Below are positions 42,299 to 54,110 of a stretch of DNA of 64,000 nt, piece after piece. The notes below the pieces were generated by a model that was not told where the DNA came from, made no database searches, and saw only the letters and a program-made list of their open reading frames with translations. Each line of letters begins with the position of its first letter. Positions within the stretch are counted from its first letter, which is position 1. Position numbers and translations under genes: made by a program. Source of the stretch: Enoplolaimus lenunculus (taxonomy: Eukaryota; Nematoda; Enoplea; Enoplida; Thoracostomopsidae); the NCBI GenBank assembly GCA_030248215.1, contig JASANG010002420.1, forward strand, positions 1 through 64,000, written 5' to 3'.

Positions 42299-42479
42299 CA
42301 CTGCAAAACATGGCGAGTCAAATTGACTCTCCCCGAAATAGGCTTTTCCGGACTACACAAACTGAGTCAAATTCGACTCCGCCAGAGTCAAATTCGGCTC
42401 ATTGAGCGCTCAGTTTGTGTAGTCAGGAAATCCTATTTCAGAGAGAGAGAGTCACTTTGACTTATCATTTTTTGCAGTG
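42299..42479. repeat. Foldback MITE, CACTGCAAAA ends, second copy
   Basis: Same family as 31221-31429 (GTCAAATTGACTCTCC, GACTACACAAACTGAGTCAA), but with a shorter middle and more mismatches between arms. Confidence 0.8.
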
Positions 42480-42774
42480 TACACAGAGTCAGTTTCAACC
42501 ACGTATTGACATTTATAACTATAACTCTTGGCAACAGTACTAGTGTCGGACGCGATATATGTTGATTTTTTGCCAGAAATTATAATTTACCAGCTTGTAA
42601 AGGTTGCCGAGTGAAAATCAAACTGACACATCTACAGCAATTAGTTATATTATTAAAAAATTCGTTTTCAACCACGTTAATTTTATATGAGCAACACTGC
42701 ACGTTGCGCAGAGCCAAAAACAGTGTAGTTTGAGTTTTGACTTGAGCATACATGCCTATCACCAGCTTACCTTG

Positions 42775-42910
42775 CTAGCTAGGGGGGCTAAAAATTTTTT
42801 CAGGCTGGGCATTCAAGGGTTTTCAATGAGTTACAAGCATGGTTGAAACCTTTGAAGGGGGCCCAAAATTTTTTAGTGTGGGGGCTGAGCCCCCCCCGGG
42901 CCCCCTTTTG
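42775..42910. repeat. CTACGGGCC-family element, incomplete copy
   Basis: GGGGGGCTAAAAATTTTTTC, GGGCATTCAAGGGTTTTC, TTACAAGCATGGTTGAAACC, GGGGCTGAGCCCCCCC. This family (full form GGCCCGTAGCCAGC...CTTGGCTACGGGCC) is the commonest repeat of 42-53 kb. It has a G/C-rich inverted frame, about 150 bp, and no coding capacity. Confidence 0.65.
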
Positions 42911-43049
42911 TTTTGTAAAAACTAAAATGCCGAACATGCGATGGATTGCATAAGTTTGCTTAAAGAACGAAAATTTAATATTTACAAATTTCCTTTTTGG
43001 CAAAATTTTCTATGACCCTGTAAGTCTTGTTTTTGACGTGCCACACGTA

Positions 43050-43275
43050 CACCACCCTTATATTGGAAATGGCTCATGCTAAAGATTGCGTTATAGTTTT
43101 TAATGATTTTTAAGCCTTCCGTTACCGCGCAGCGCCGTCCATCACCGCCGGGTGCCGTTCGGCATCGTACCACAATGCACGTATATTGCAATATAGCGTA
43201 ACAAATCAATTTATGTAACAAACAAATTTTGGCCGCTCGGCGACGTCCAGTGCCAGACGGCACAATAAGTATAGC
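43050..43275. repeat. GGCGCCGT-type repeat
   Basis: Words GCAGCGCCGTCCATCACCGC, GGTGCCGTTCGGCATCGTAC and, at the end, CAATAAGTATAGCGCCGCC match the family at 18530 and 54410. It overlaps the first unit of the 216-bp duplication. Confidence 0.5.
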
Positions 43276-43652
43276 GCCGCCTTAAGGCTAGCTTGCCGGC
43301 AGACAGATCACATCGCGTTAGACAGCAGAAAAATTTCGCTCATTGAAACCCGGAAGTAAAAAATATAGATTTGTTTAGTACGGTGTATCAATAGTTTTAA
43401 AATTTAAAAAATTGAAAAACTGACTGAAACTTTCCAAACAAATTTTGGCCGCTCGGCGACGTCCAGTGCCAGACGGCACAATAAGTATAGCGCCGCCTTA
43501 AGGCTAGCTTGCCGGCAGACAGATCACGTCGCGTTAGACAGCAGAAAAATTTCGCTCATTGAAACCCGGAAGTAAAAAATATAGATTTGTTTAGTACGGT
43601 GTATCAATAGTTTTAAAATTTAAAAAAATTGAAAAACTGGCTGAAACTTTCC
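43221..43652. repeat. 216-bp tandem duplication
   Basis: AACAAATTTTGGCCGCTCGG starts both copies; spacing 216 bp. The copies differ by only a few bases, so the duplication is recent. Confidence 0.85.
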
Positions 43653-43764
43653 GTTCGACACACGCGTAACTGCAAAATTTGTTTCATCAACATCAACGTG
43701 GGCTTCCAAAAATGTTTTTAATGCAATAGATTCAGTAATATGTTTAAAATTCCAACTTTGAATC

Positions 43765-43925
43765 CGGGCCCATAGTCAAAGGGGGGCCAAGGGGAGCTCA
43801 GCCCCCGCTGGAAAAATTTCGCCCACCCCTTGAAAATTTTCAACTTTACTTGTGTAAATCATTGCTAACCCTTGTATATGCCCGTTCTGAAATGTTTTTA
43901 GTTCCTCTAGCAAGGTGAGCTTGCA
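43765..43925. repeat. CTACGGGCC-family element
   Basis: GGGCCCATAGTCAAAGGGGGG at one end and CTCTAGCAAGGTGAGCTTGC at the other, with AAAATTTTCAACTTTACTTG between. Minus-strand orientation relative to 42775. Confidence 0.65.
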
Positions 43926-44209
43926 AACAAGCGCTGCATTAATATCTTTTAGTGTCAAATGTCAATGCGAATAAATTAATTTGTTGAGTAATGCTTAACT
44001 GTTAGACAAGGAACATTTCATCAGTTTCAGTAACAGTGAACATTAATGATGAAAAACTGGCTTGCTTCAGTACTTGTACATTTTGTCTAATTTACGTTCA
44101 AACGAAGGCTTACAAAGTATACTTAGGCGTCTAAACCTAAAATAAACCTGAATATTTACTGAAGCGTTCCGCTTTTCCAGCTTAAGCTTATTGTTGCAGT
44201 GACCGTAGC

Positions 44210-44360
44210 TAGCTCACCTTGCTGGAGGAGGGGTTCAAATTTTCAGGAAGGGCATACAAGGGTTTTCGTTGACTTATATAAGCAAGGTTTAAAATTTTCT
44301 AGGGGGAGGGCAAAATTCTTCGTGTGCGCTGTGTCCCCCCCTCCTTTGGCTACGGGCCCG
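44210..44360. repeat. CTACGGGCC-family element
   Basis: CTAGCTCACCTTGCTGGAGG, GGGCATACAAGGGTTTTCG, AGCAAGGTTTAAAATTTTC and GGCTACGGGCCCG: a nearly complete copy. Confidence 0.7.
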
Positions 44361-44428
44361 AAGAGTTGCCCTATATTTTTGTTAGCAATGAAATAGCGGC
44401 GTGCAGCGGCGTCCGATACAGTAAAGTA

Positions 44429-44617
44429 CACTGTAAAAAATGGGAGTCAAATTGACTCTCTCGGAAACAGGCTTTTCCTGACTACACAAACTGAGTCAAA
44501 TTTGACTCCACCAGAGTCAATAGTGAATCGAATTTGACTCTGAAGAAGTCAAATTTGACTCAGTTTGTGTAGTCAGGAAAAGCCTGTTTCCGAGAGTCAA
44601 TTTGACTCCCCACAGTG
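44429..44617. repeat. Foldback MITE, CACTGTAAAAAAT ends, third copy
   Basis: Arms pair from CACTGTAAAAAATGGGAGTC on the left to GACTCCCCACAGTG on the right, with TA flanks on both sides. Arms are close to identical. Confidence 0.85.
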
Positions 44618-44839
44618 TACAGTGCAATTACAAGTCTTAAGCTCCAACGTTAATGTGAAAGAAATGTGTACACAAAAGCAGACACTCAAACTTGTTGGCT
44701 TAAAACCATCCTATGTTGCATGATAACTGATCATAAAGATAGAATGACATAGCTATTATACATTTGTGAATAATGAATGCCGTCATACTGCATTTCACAA
44801 AGCCCGAAAACAAATAGTTAATAAGAAACAATCCGGCTC

Positions 44840-44960
44840 ATAACCGCTCACTTTACTAGGAAGCCTAAAAAATTTCCAGAAGGAACATACAAGTATGGGG
44901 CAAAATTTTCTCAGCGAGGAAGAGCTCAGTTCTCTTGACTCCCCTTGACTACGGGCCCGG
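44840..44960. repeat. CTACGGGCC-family element, diverged
   Basis: Ends with CTTGACTACGGGCCCGG. The left half is poorly kept (TTACTAGGAAGCCTAAAAAA). Confidence 0.5.
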
Positions 44961-45230
44961 ACACAATCGAAAGAAGCCACTGAAGGAACCAGAATTTATC
45001 GTGGGCGGACGAGCCAAAAACTTGAAATTTCGTTTCGAACGTAAACCTGTTACCTGAACTTACCGGGTAGCAATTTTTAAGCTGGTTTAAAATGAAAATA
45101 AAGTCGCTTAATTTAGATACTCCGTCATTAAAACACAAGCAACAGCAATCTTGTTGGTAGATTCGGTTTGAGATTAACGCGACTTTCCAGAACGGAAAGT
45201 TGACGCACAGCGTTTGACGTACTGTAGTGA

Positions 45231-45657
45231 CCCGAATAAGAAGGGATTGATATTTATTTCGCCGCTCCAGAGGGTACCCCTCCTCTTATTCGGTTACGGA
45301 CTGTTATTTATTTTTAACCCGCCCTTCGTTACTGATATATATGTTCGGTATTGCAAGTATCCGTCGAACTAAACGTTTGTTTGTATTGTATCAAAAGCTT
45401 GAGCGATAATGCAAGGTTATACTAAGGAATGTGCTTTCAAAACTTGGGTACGCTTCAAAGTTTCGAAATCAACTTTATTTGGTTCTGGAGTCATTTATGC
45501 GCTACAACTAGGGATAATTGACATTTATCGACTCTAATTAGGGTGTATGGACTGTACCCGCTTAGGGACTCTTATTAAGCATACGGACTCTTATTGATTG
45601 GGATTCAAAATAGGGACCACCTCTTATTACGCCCCCTATTATTCGGGTCACTTCAGT
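45231..45657. repeat. MITE-like element with ACTGTAGTGACCCGAATAA ends
   Basis: Begins ACTGTAGTGACCCGAATAAG and ends TATTCGGGTCACTTCAGT, inverse of each other, 427 bp. Internal words GGATAATTGACA, GACTCTAATTAGGG and GGACTCTTATT recur in both palindrome arms (about 57885-58082 and 63068-63280) and one terminus recurs at 36955. Confidence 0.8.
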
Positions 45658-45789
45658 GCAATAATAAATTGTTAAATATATTCTTTAATCACATTTCAGA
45701 AGCAATTTCAATTTCAGAGGACTATTTATGTACTTATGGGGGTAAGTAATGTATATTCACTCAATACAATACCAAAATATACCTTAGGA

Positions 45790-46335
45790 ATGTACGACAA
45801 TTCTTCGCCCGACAAATTGTCACGACACAGTCTCCTGAATGAGCCTAAACTGAAGCATAATCATTAGAATAAATCAGAAGTCTAAGCGTTTTACGCAATC
45901 TTCGACAATTTCTTGCCCGACAGTACCTACCTAAGTCTAAACCTGAAACATATATAATCTGAAATATAATCAGAAGCCTAAGCGTAATGAGGTACGCTAA
46001 ATTGTAGAATCGGAGAAATTCCGAATTACAAGTTGTCATTGATGAATTGTCGTGATACGATACTTTACTTATCCGAAATTCTCGTTGAAAGCATCATATA
46101 AATCTTAAGTATTAACCATATTCAGATATTTATATTTGAACGGGCTGGTTCTTAGTATCACGACAATTTGTCGCACGACAACTTGTAATCTAAAATTTCA
46201 TCGACTCGACAATTCGTCACCCAACATTAGGCTTAGGGTTAGGAGTACGTTTGGGATTCCGCTTCGATTAACTCATAGGTTTTAGGACACTGTGGGGCGA
46301 AAAGTTGTCGGGCGACAAATTGTCGTAGATTCGCT
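45790..46335. repeat. Cluster of CGACAATTTGTCGCCCGACA repeats
   Basis: At least five direct or inverted copies of the word mixed with short CCTAA/TTAGG words (46226 TTAGGCTTAGGGTTAGG). Likely two or more overlapping small elements of the 28020 family. Confidence 0.55.
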
Positions 46336-47329
46336 TGTTCTACAGTGTAGCCATGCTAACAAGTTGAAAAAGTTTGCACGCTCGAACGAGGCGCTAACAA
46401 AAAAGTAATTTCAGAAACACAATTAACAATTAACACTGGAAATTTGTTCCGACTTTACATACCGCAAGCGTATTATGAAACTTGCAAAATTATGCAAAAT
46501 TTTACTACCGAAATTGCCGAAACCTCCGGCAAAAATTCTTCCGGAGCCGGAGCCAGCGGCACACCTTCGGTTGTACCCTGACCCACACTGTGCAACTCTA
46601 AAAATGAAACTTTTCCACTAACAGCTGTAGCTGAACAAAACATTTTGAATCAGTTTTTTGGTATATTTTCATAGGGTTGCTGCCCTTCCGAACTCTCCGC
46701 ATTTTGAACAGGTACCAAAGCATGATGAAATGGCTATCGTTCCCGAAACCCTAAATCCCATTCGTAATTAACACAGCTAAGATCGTTGATAAAGTATATA
46801 CTTGTAAATCTGTTTTACTATGAGTGGAAAGATTGCTTGGGGTCTTGGGGAGCTCTGAAGTTTCCGTCGCCCATTCTGCTTGGTGTCCTTTTAAATTGCG
46901 AGACTTTCGGCGGGGGAGGGGGAGCGACAACCCCCTGAATCAGGGAACTGGATCTAAAATATATTCAGTTTGCGAAGCTGTGGCGTTTGGGGGGTGGGAG
47001 AATTTTTCAATGTGGAAGGACGTACAAAATGCCGTTAATTTCGGAGCCCGCTAGCGTGGTTCCCTGCTAAAATTCCGGAAGCCCCTTGCAATGATCAAAA
47101 TAATTTCAAATCTTTTGTTCAAAATGTTGTTGGGTTGTGGCCCGTCTTTGGGGTGGTCCACCTATTGGGGTCATGAGAGGGTGGCTGCTCCCGCTCCGCA
47201 GAAACGAAAGTTGCGTAATTGTCACACCCATTTCGTAGGCTTACTTCCAAATCTAAAATGATACTGTTAGATAACGAAAAAAACATTCCGAAGTAAAAAT
47301 AAATCCAATCAAACAACTTATTGCGACGA
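46336..47329. other. Intergenic, repeat fragments only
   Basis: 46490-46590 is the right end of a CAGGGT/CCGGAA-family element (TTCTTCCGGAGCCGGAGCC, GGTTGTACCCTGA). The 76-codon frame at 46824-47054 has no domain. Confidence 0.45.
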
Positions 47330-47490
47330 GCCAAGGGGGATGCAGGGGGGGCTCAGCCCCCTGGAAATATTTTAGCCCTCCCTAGCAAATTTTCAATCTT
47401 GCTTGTATTAGTCATTAAAAACTACGAATGCCTCTCCTGAAATTTTTTTGAACCCTTCTAGCAAGGTGAGCTGGCTACGGGCCTATATTG
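47330..47490. repeat. CTACGGGCC-family element
   Basis: GGGGGGCTCAGCCCCCTGG, TTCAATCTTGCTTGTATTAG, TCTAGCAAGGTGAGCTGGCT, ACGGGCC: minus-oriented copy. Confidence 0.65.
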
Positions 47491-47974
47491 CTGCGAGTGT
47501 GTTATTATCAAAAACGTTATTTACGCCACGTTATAACGCAGTGTTATTGTCTCGGCGAGATAGCTCGTAGCTTCTAAAAATAATCTAGTATTTTTAAATT
47601 ATAAGTGTAAAATACGTCAATAACGGAAGGCTTAAAGCTATGAATTGTTGGCTGAGGCAGACGGGTTGTGGTGATTTATGAACGGTGGTGACAAAAATTT
47701 ACCAAAAATTGAATTTATTTCATGCTGTCAATCAAGGCGGCAACCAGACACCAAAATTGCCGGAGCCTGATAATTAATTCAAATCTAATACTAGATTGCA
47801 TGGAAATATCACAACGTAGCTAACAATTGTTCTTTAAATAGCCGAAGGTTCGAGCCCAGCTGTTGATATATTTTTCGGCCAGCGGGGTAAAGATGTCATT
47901 GGACATAGATGTCACCCTCTTGACGTGGCTCCCGTCGTTATTCAGCTATGATAATAAAACGGGCCAATATTACT

Positions 47975-48195
47975 TTAAGGGGCGTAACAGTAGATTAAGC
48001 GTATTCCTAAGCCTAAGCCTTAGCCTAAGCGTTACAAAAATGTGTTCCTAAGCCTAAGCCTAAGCTTTGCAAAAATGTGTTCCTAAGCCTAAGCCTAAGC
48101 CAAGCCTAAACAAAAAAAGGTGATCGACAATCTAAACTAAACCCACTCTTTTATAGACCGACCAGAAACCTGGACGCCCCGTAAAGTAACATGGG
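47975..48195 (+). repeat. TTAGGC-bearing dispersed element
   Basis: GGGGCGTAACAGTAGATTAA at the left, three CCTAAGCCTAAGC runs separated by TTGCAAAAATGTGTTC, then TCTTTTATAGACCGACC and AAGTAACATGGGCC. Closest relative in the window is 23266-23712. Confidence 0.75.
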
Positions 48196-48894
48196 CCGGC
48201 CATAAAACGAAAGTTGTGCGTTGTTGTTTTTGAATTTAAAAGTTGACTTTAAATTTGAACAGACTGTTTTTTGTGTACTCAAATCAAGATTCGTATAGCT
48301 TAAAACGCGAATGAGTAGGAAATAAAATTTGAAACACAACAGCTTCCAAAAATAATAAAACATAAGCCATATTTAAAAATTTTCAGCCTCAAAATATTTT
48401 TTGTATAGTTTTCAAATCTGTAACCTTCAGCGACCCCCTGTCCTACGCCTTTACGCTGTATTGCATTTTTATAAACTTGTTTCGCGGGGGCCCTAAAACT
48501 GAAAACGACTCAAAATCTAGTTTGTGTCATGGATTGATGGATTTAAATTTGCAACGATATACTGGCCCCCGCTACTACTCAACGTACGCCCCCCCACCCG
48601 CCTACACGGTGGCGTGTAATTGCTTTTGATATTTTGTAATATTTTCAGTTTAAATAACAAAAATCGCTAAAAAATATACATCAAATTGAATAAAACATGC
48701 TTTTTGCTACAAAACTAGCATCTAGGCCCATATTTTCAAATATATGTAGCTCCAATTACCAGTTGGTGATAGGTCCGGTATGCCTTCGATCGAAATAAGT
48801 CAATTTAGAACTGCGCAATTTGGCGCATTACCCGCATTTGATTGGTTCTATAATGTGAGCCGAGTCTGACAGTTGTTACTGTAGCAGTTCGCTC
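48196..48894. other. Intergenic, no gene seen
   Basis: A+T-rich; 48738-48780 has CCAGTTGGTGATAGGTCCGG, part of the dispersed TGTGTAGCACCTATCACC family. No gene supported. Confidence 0.4.
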
Positions 48895-49440
48895 GTTTGA
48901 AAACCTATTGCTAACCGGTGCCACACACATTTGTGAATACAGGCTATAAAATTGTTCAGAAGTGGTAATACACGGGTTTTCGATGACTTTTACAAGCAAC
49001 GTTCAAAACTTTAGTCCAGAGGGGGTTAAAATTCTTACATGGGGCTGTGTCTTTTTGGCCCCCCTCTGGCTAACCTTCAGGTGAAAGCAAATCTGATGTG
49101 GATGCATTGCTAGCAAACTCATGTAAACAATAGTTAACAGAAAAACGTTAGTTTTTAGTTGCCTAAAAGTTAGCCAAAATAGTTAAAGTATAACCAAACA
49201 TCATAGCTTAAGTCTACGCAATAATAAAACCAGTATCCCTGTATATTGATAGATGTTACCATACCATGGCGGGCCGGTAGCCAAAGAGGGCCAGGGATCT
49301 CAACCCCCGTGGAAAAATGTTGGCCTCCTAGAAAATTTTTAACCTTCCTTGTAAGTCAGCGAAACCCGTTCTATGCTCCTGCCGAAAATTTTTAGACCCA
49401 TCCCTATAGCAAGGCGAACTGGCTACGGGCATGTACCATT
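48895..49440. repeat. Two CTACGGGCC-family copies in opposite orientation
   Basis: 48960-49075 (GGTAATACACGGGTTTTCG, ACAAGCAACGTTCAAAACTT) and 49265-49435 (GGGCCGGTAGCCAAAG, TTTTTAACCTTCCTTGTAAG, AAGGCGAACTGGCTACGGGC). The first overlaps a TGTGTAGC-family fragment (48901-48940). Confidence 0.6.
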
Positions 49441-49552
49441 GGTGGCCATAAAAATGTAAAGGTAAAAAACCACATTAAATTTTACGGATTAATCACTGTG
49501 GGGTTACTGTTAAAACAATATGTGAGCCTATTCGAGCAGGGATCAGTTCCCA

Positions 49553-49905
49553 TATTCTCAAATGTGTGTAGCACCTATTCCCAATTGACGATAGGTTCTA
49601 TAAATTACGTACCAGCCAAGAAAGAATTGCAAAATGTGCCACATTTTTGCAACTGACGTGGGCCCGTAGCCAGACGGGACCAGGGGGACGTTCTGCTCTC
49701 GTCGAAGAATTTGGCCCAACGCAGAAGCTTTGTAAGTCATCGAAAACCCTTTTATGTCCCTTAATGATAAACGTTTAGCCCCGCTAGCGTGGTGAGCTGG
49801 CTATGGGCGTAGATTAATGATATATCCTGCTTGTAAAGCCGAGTTTGGTATGCTTAACCTATTGCAAACTGGTGATATGTGCTACACACAGTTGAGAATA
49901 CGGGG
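49553..49905. repeat. TGTGTAGC-family inverted termini around a CTACGGGCC-family copy
   Basis: TATTCTCAAATGTGTGTAGC at 49553 and its inverse GCTACACACAGTTGAGAATA ending at 49898 enclose a CTACGGGCC copy (49660-49810). This looks like a small element with TATTCTCAA ends interrupted by a second one. Confidence 0.6.
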
Positions 49906-50029
49906 TCTTTTTCCAAACACAGCTAAAGATCTAAAAACTAAATGCAGTCATTTGGGCGAAAGATAATTTTTTGCTGGTGATTAAACCAAAAATTCATGCT
50001 GACGTTGGCCCATGCCACTTTTAAGGCCG

Positions 50030-50340
50030 TCCCTGTTTCTGGTGGGTCTGTAATAGAGTAGGCTTACATTCTAGACTACAATTTTTTGCTTAGGTTTAGG
50101 CTTCGACTCAGGCCCGTAGCCAGCTTATCGTGCTAGGGGGGCTAAAAATTTTTCAGCAGGGGCATTCAAGGCTTTTCAATGCGTTACAAGCAAGGTTGGA
50201 AACCCGCTAGCGGGGCCCAAAATTTTTTAGCAGCCACCCTGCCCCCCTTGGTTACGGGCCTGCTTAAGCTTAGGCTTAAAATACGCTTAATCTACTGTTA
50301 CGGCCCTAAAAAGTAACATTGGCCGTGACATTATTGTTTA
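50030..50340 (-). repeat. TTAGGC-bearing element split by a CTACGGGCC element
   Basis: GGGTCTGTAATAGAGTAGG and TTTTTGCTTAGG on the left, AATACGCTTAATCTACTG and AAGTAACATTGGCCG on the right are the two halves of one element. Between them, 50112-50265 starts GGCCCGTAGCCAGC and ends TTGGTTACGGGCCTG, a complete inserted copy. Confidence 0.75.
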
Positions 50341-50819
50341 TACTTAAAGTTAATTATGCGTTGTGACGTATCTAAAAGTTTGCCATATTCTTTCACTGCC
50401 CGTTTTGGAGCATTTTTTGTTACTCCAACCTAACGGAAGCGATTAATACTCAGCTGACAAACAGTCATGCGCTTATAAAACTGCAAACAAACTGCACGCA
50501 AGTTTGCAATTCATAAACAACTTCTAAAGACTAAGACTAACAACATCTCTCCAAACAAAGCAGTCAACAATGACACATAGGTTTGTGACACCTCATACAA
50601 TAGACATTAATATTATCTAAGTTTAGTTTACACAAATATACACCCTTTTGTCATCGTTTTTAGCATATCAGATCCTGTGGGTGGGATGGGAATAGATGGC
50701 GCGGGGGATATCATAACGTCACGCGTTGGTCTGAGCTAAAACGTTTTTAATTAGCGTTCAAGATTCGCGCAACGTGTAGGATTGGTACTAAATTTAAGGC
50801 TGTGGTACATTTCCCACAA
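50341..50819. other. Intergenic, no gene seen
   Basis: No coding frame of note and no repeat family recognised. Confidence 0.4.
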
Positions 50820-51245
50820 TATGTTTAGGCTTAGGCAGAGGTTCAGGCTTTAATATGCTTAACTAAGCCTTTAACTAAGCCTACGCCGCTACCTACGCCA
50901 AGTAAAAGCCTTTACCCAAGCCTCAGCCTTTTCATAAGCCCAGTACAAACATTAACTAAGCCTAAGCCTTTACCTGAATCCAGTAAAAGCCATTAGCTAA
51001 GTCTAACTCTTTACCTAAGCCCAGTAAAAGCCATTAACTAAGCCTAAGCCTTTACTTACGCTCAGTAAAAGCCTTTACCTAAGCCTAAGCGAAGCCGTCA
51101 CTTAAGCCGAGAAAAAGCCTTTAACCAAGCCTAAATCTTTAGTTAAGCCCAGTCAAAGCCTTTATCTAAGTCTAAGCCTGGGCCTAATCAGAGTCCTTTG
51201 CCTAACCTCTTATCTAAACCGCCGAAGCCTGAGCCTTAACCTAAA
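50820..51245. repeat. Degenerate CCTAAGCC satellite
   Basis: About 420 bp dominated by CTAAGCCTTTACCTAAGCCC and AGTAAAAGCC words with a ~30-36-bp higher-order period. It is the longest TTAGGC-like array in the window but too degenerate to be a working telomere. Confidence 0.75.
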
Positions 51246-52479
51246 TAATCGGCAAAATCGCCGTTTCGTTAATATTCGAAAAGTTCTAAATCCGACACCA
51301 GAATACGGCCTGAATGCTATGCGACAATACAATGCACTGAGCGACAAACCCACCCCCCCCCCACTTTCTAGTGAAGATTGTAAATATTGTCATTGTCAAA
51401 ATTGTTTGGCTGCTCAAAATTTCAGATTTTGTCAATAAAACGCACCTATCACCTGCTGGTGGTGACAGCTTCATTTTTGAAGGCTTTTATATTTTTCATC
51501 CGGTATTGCAATTTTGTACCGGTTGCCGCTACGATTAGTGATTTAAAAATCAAACAAGTGTCCTATTCAGATAGCTGAGGTATTAAAAATTGTCGTGTCC
51601 GGTTACTGTAGTTGACAGACCAAGAAGCAGGGCCAGAGCAGCCACCCCCCATTCCCCCCATTTTGGGTGGGTGCCTTCACCCCTAAAGGAGCCCCCACCC
51701 TAACAGTTGAAACAAAAACCGCTTAAGTTTTAAAATGTGTTCGGTTTCTCGGTCGCTTCGCTCGCGAGGTTGGGAGCCCCACCCCCTGGAGTTTGGGGGG
51801 AGCCCCCGCCTCTGCCTGCTCCGGCACTGTCAAGAAGTATGCAAAAAGCATATTCCTAATCTTGAGCCTCAGCATAAACATAAACGTACAATTAAACCTA
51901 GGCTTAATTCAAAGCCTAAGCAAAAATAGTCTAAAGCTTAAATTTACTCGATTGCAGTCCAGCGGAAAAATGGTCAGCCAATCAGCTTGTGGTGGTTTAG
52001 GCTTAGATTTAATGTGTGGTATAGGGAGTTTTTACTTTGCAATCAAATGAAATTCATACTTTAGTGTATTTTCGCGCTCTAGTATGAGAACCGCTTAATG
52101 GGAGGGTTTGGGAGCGAATAGCCCACATTCCGCATAGGGTCCCTTACAATTTCCGGGGGGGTTAGCGGAACAGCAGCTCTTCTGATCGAAAAGCGAACAG
52201 TGCAAGATGCCACAGTACTCTATACATTTAGGGGTAAACATTTTCTATTAATTATAACTCGGGTGGGTGAAACTAAACAAATACCTGGACGCCTGGCTAC
52301 GCTCTACGCAAAGGAACGTTAAGAAATTTCTAACTCAGCAGCCGCCCAATATACTAGTGATCCAACTTCGCCAGCAAAGCGAACAACAGCACGCAATTTT
52401 AGTACTATATTTTAACACCAAATTTTCAGTTTTGATTGCAGTTAGAGAGAATGGCCTCTTCATGTCGCAGTCATGTAAT
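51246..52479. other. Intergenic, repeat fragments only
   Basis: C-run at 51350-51362. 51630-51830 is a G/C-rich low-complexity stretch with CCCCCAC and GGAGCCCC words resembling 33140-33195. 51840-51960 is a diverged CCTAAGC element. No gene. Confidence 0.4.
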
Positions 52480-52650
52480 CAGAGGGGCGCCAGAAGATAT
52501 CAGCCTTGTCTTGAAATATTTTGCCCCCCCCCCCCGAGAACAGTTTAAGTTCCGCGTAAACGCTTGTTATCTCACCTGTATGCCCCTCAAACGGTTTCGC
52601 CCCCCTCCCCCCCAAACAGCTTGAGCTGACTACGGACCTATGAGCCCTTG
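52480..52650. repeat. CTACGGGCC-family element, diverged
   Basis: C-runs at 52526 and 52600 plus GCTTGAGCTGACTACGGACC at the right end. This explains the overlapping proline-rich frames here. Confidence 0.5.
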
Positions 52651-53584
52651 AATCTGCAAGCAGGCACCAGGCATGAGTTTGACGACTACAAAATGATGTC
52701 ACAACAGTGTGTCTTCGTTTTTCAGTGTTACACAACTTAATGATTGGGAAATATTCACTTTTATCATTAATGATTGCCGTATATTTTAATACAATAAACC
52801 ATTCAAAAATACTTTTTAAATGCAATTTTCAAAATAAAACAACACAACAACCACAAAAATGTGTAAAATAAACGATTTGATTGTGTAATTTTCGGATCAC
52901 GAAATGACACAAAATGTGTTAAAATTTAATAAATTTTGTGTTCTAAAATTTCGTGAATTGCACCGCACAAACTGTTACTATCAGCACGTCTCCAAACTAT
53001 ACTACTATATAAATATACATACATGCATATATATACATATATATGTATATATACATATATATTATATATTATATTTACATATATTTACATACATATATAT
53101 CTGTATATATATCTATATAAATATATCACAAAAAAAGTTGTTTACATATGATCGTACTTTTCGAATGTACACAGTGATGCAACTGCAATTTTATTACAAT
53201 GAAACCAAAGACGTAACCAGGATTTGAATTTTGAAGGAAACAAATCGTCTCATGTTGAAAAAACTTTCTTACCAGCCAACAGTAGCGAGGGACAACGGTC
53301 TTTTACAGACTGCCTATGAGATTTATTTTAAAGACTGTAAAAGGGCTATTTTTCTTGTGTCTCCAGATATTTTGAAAAACATATTTTGCCCCATTTTTAA
53401 GCTGCTTTTGAAACGCATGGGCGTAGTGCGATGTTGTGCACTAAACACAGAATATATATACATATATATATGTATATATAACATGTATCAAAATCACGAA
53501 CGAATCAATACGTGCATGCAAAATTGCACAATAGATATATACACAGGTATGTATATATGTATATATGTATGTATGTAATATATA
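52651..53584. other. Intergenic with TA-rich microsatellites
   Basis: ATATACAT/ATATGTAT microsatellites at 53015-53130 and 53448-53584 produce the Tyr/Ile-rich frames. Nothing coding is supported. Confidence 0.7.
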
Positions 53585-54022
53585 CACGCAAAAAAACTAC
53601 GGCAGTGACTTTGCAATAGCGTGATATGCGTGAATATGACAAAATGTCTATTGTGCAATCTGCAATATTATGAAATAAGCAATACAGGCCACAACTATTA
53701 AGTCATGAACGAAGATGCTGATTCAAAAACAACGGAGGTCCTTTACACTGGAGCCAAATCTAATTTTAATAATTTGTAAAATAAGGTCAATTATTAATTT
53801 TTGTAAAATTTTATGCTTTCTGTGACGTGCAAAATTTCCCTGTACCCCCCGATGTTCCGGTAGTGCGCCACTGTTGTTAGGTGACAACAGGTCAGGTGGG
53901 AGATCCCGGAGCAGCACTGTGGCGTATCATGTTGCGGTTACTGTCAGTAGATGTGACCGGTAAGTGTATGCAAAGTATAGATTGACTTACATGTATGTGT
54001 TCATATAGCGGAATATGAAGTT
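53585..54022. other. Intergenic, no gene seen
   Basis: Non-coding sequence without recognised families. Confidence 0.4.
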
Positions 54023-54110
54023 GTTAAATCGACCACATGATGTAGTGGTTGCATGTTTGATCCGAGTGCAAGAGAACCGAAGTTTCGATTCGACGGCGTT
54101 GTCCTTAACT
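54023..54110 (+). mobile_element. Possible tRNA-derived SINE head
   Basis: ACATGATGTAGTGGTTGCATG resembles an A box and GAAGTTTCGATTCGACGG a B box at tRNA-like spacing. No clean cloverleaf forms and no second copy was found, so this is tentative. Confidence 0.35.

Noticed and set aside
53231-53578. 115-codon open frame ending in Tyr/Ile repeats
   Set aside because: The second half is an ATAT microsatellite and the first half has no recognised motif.
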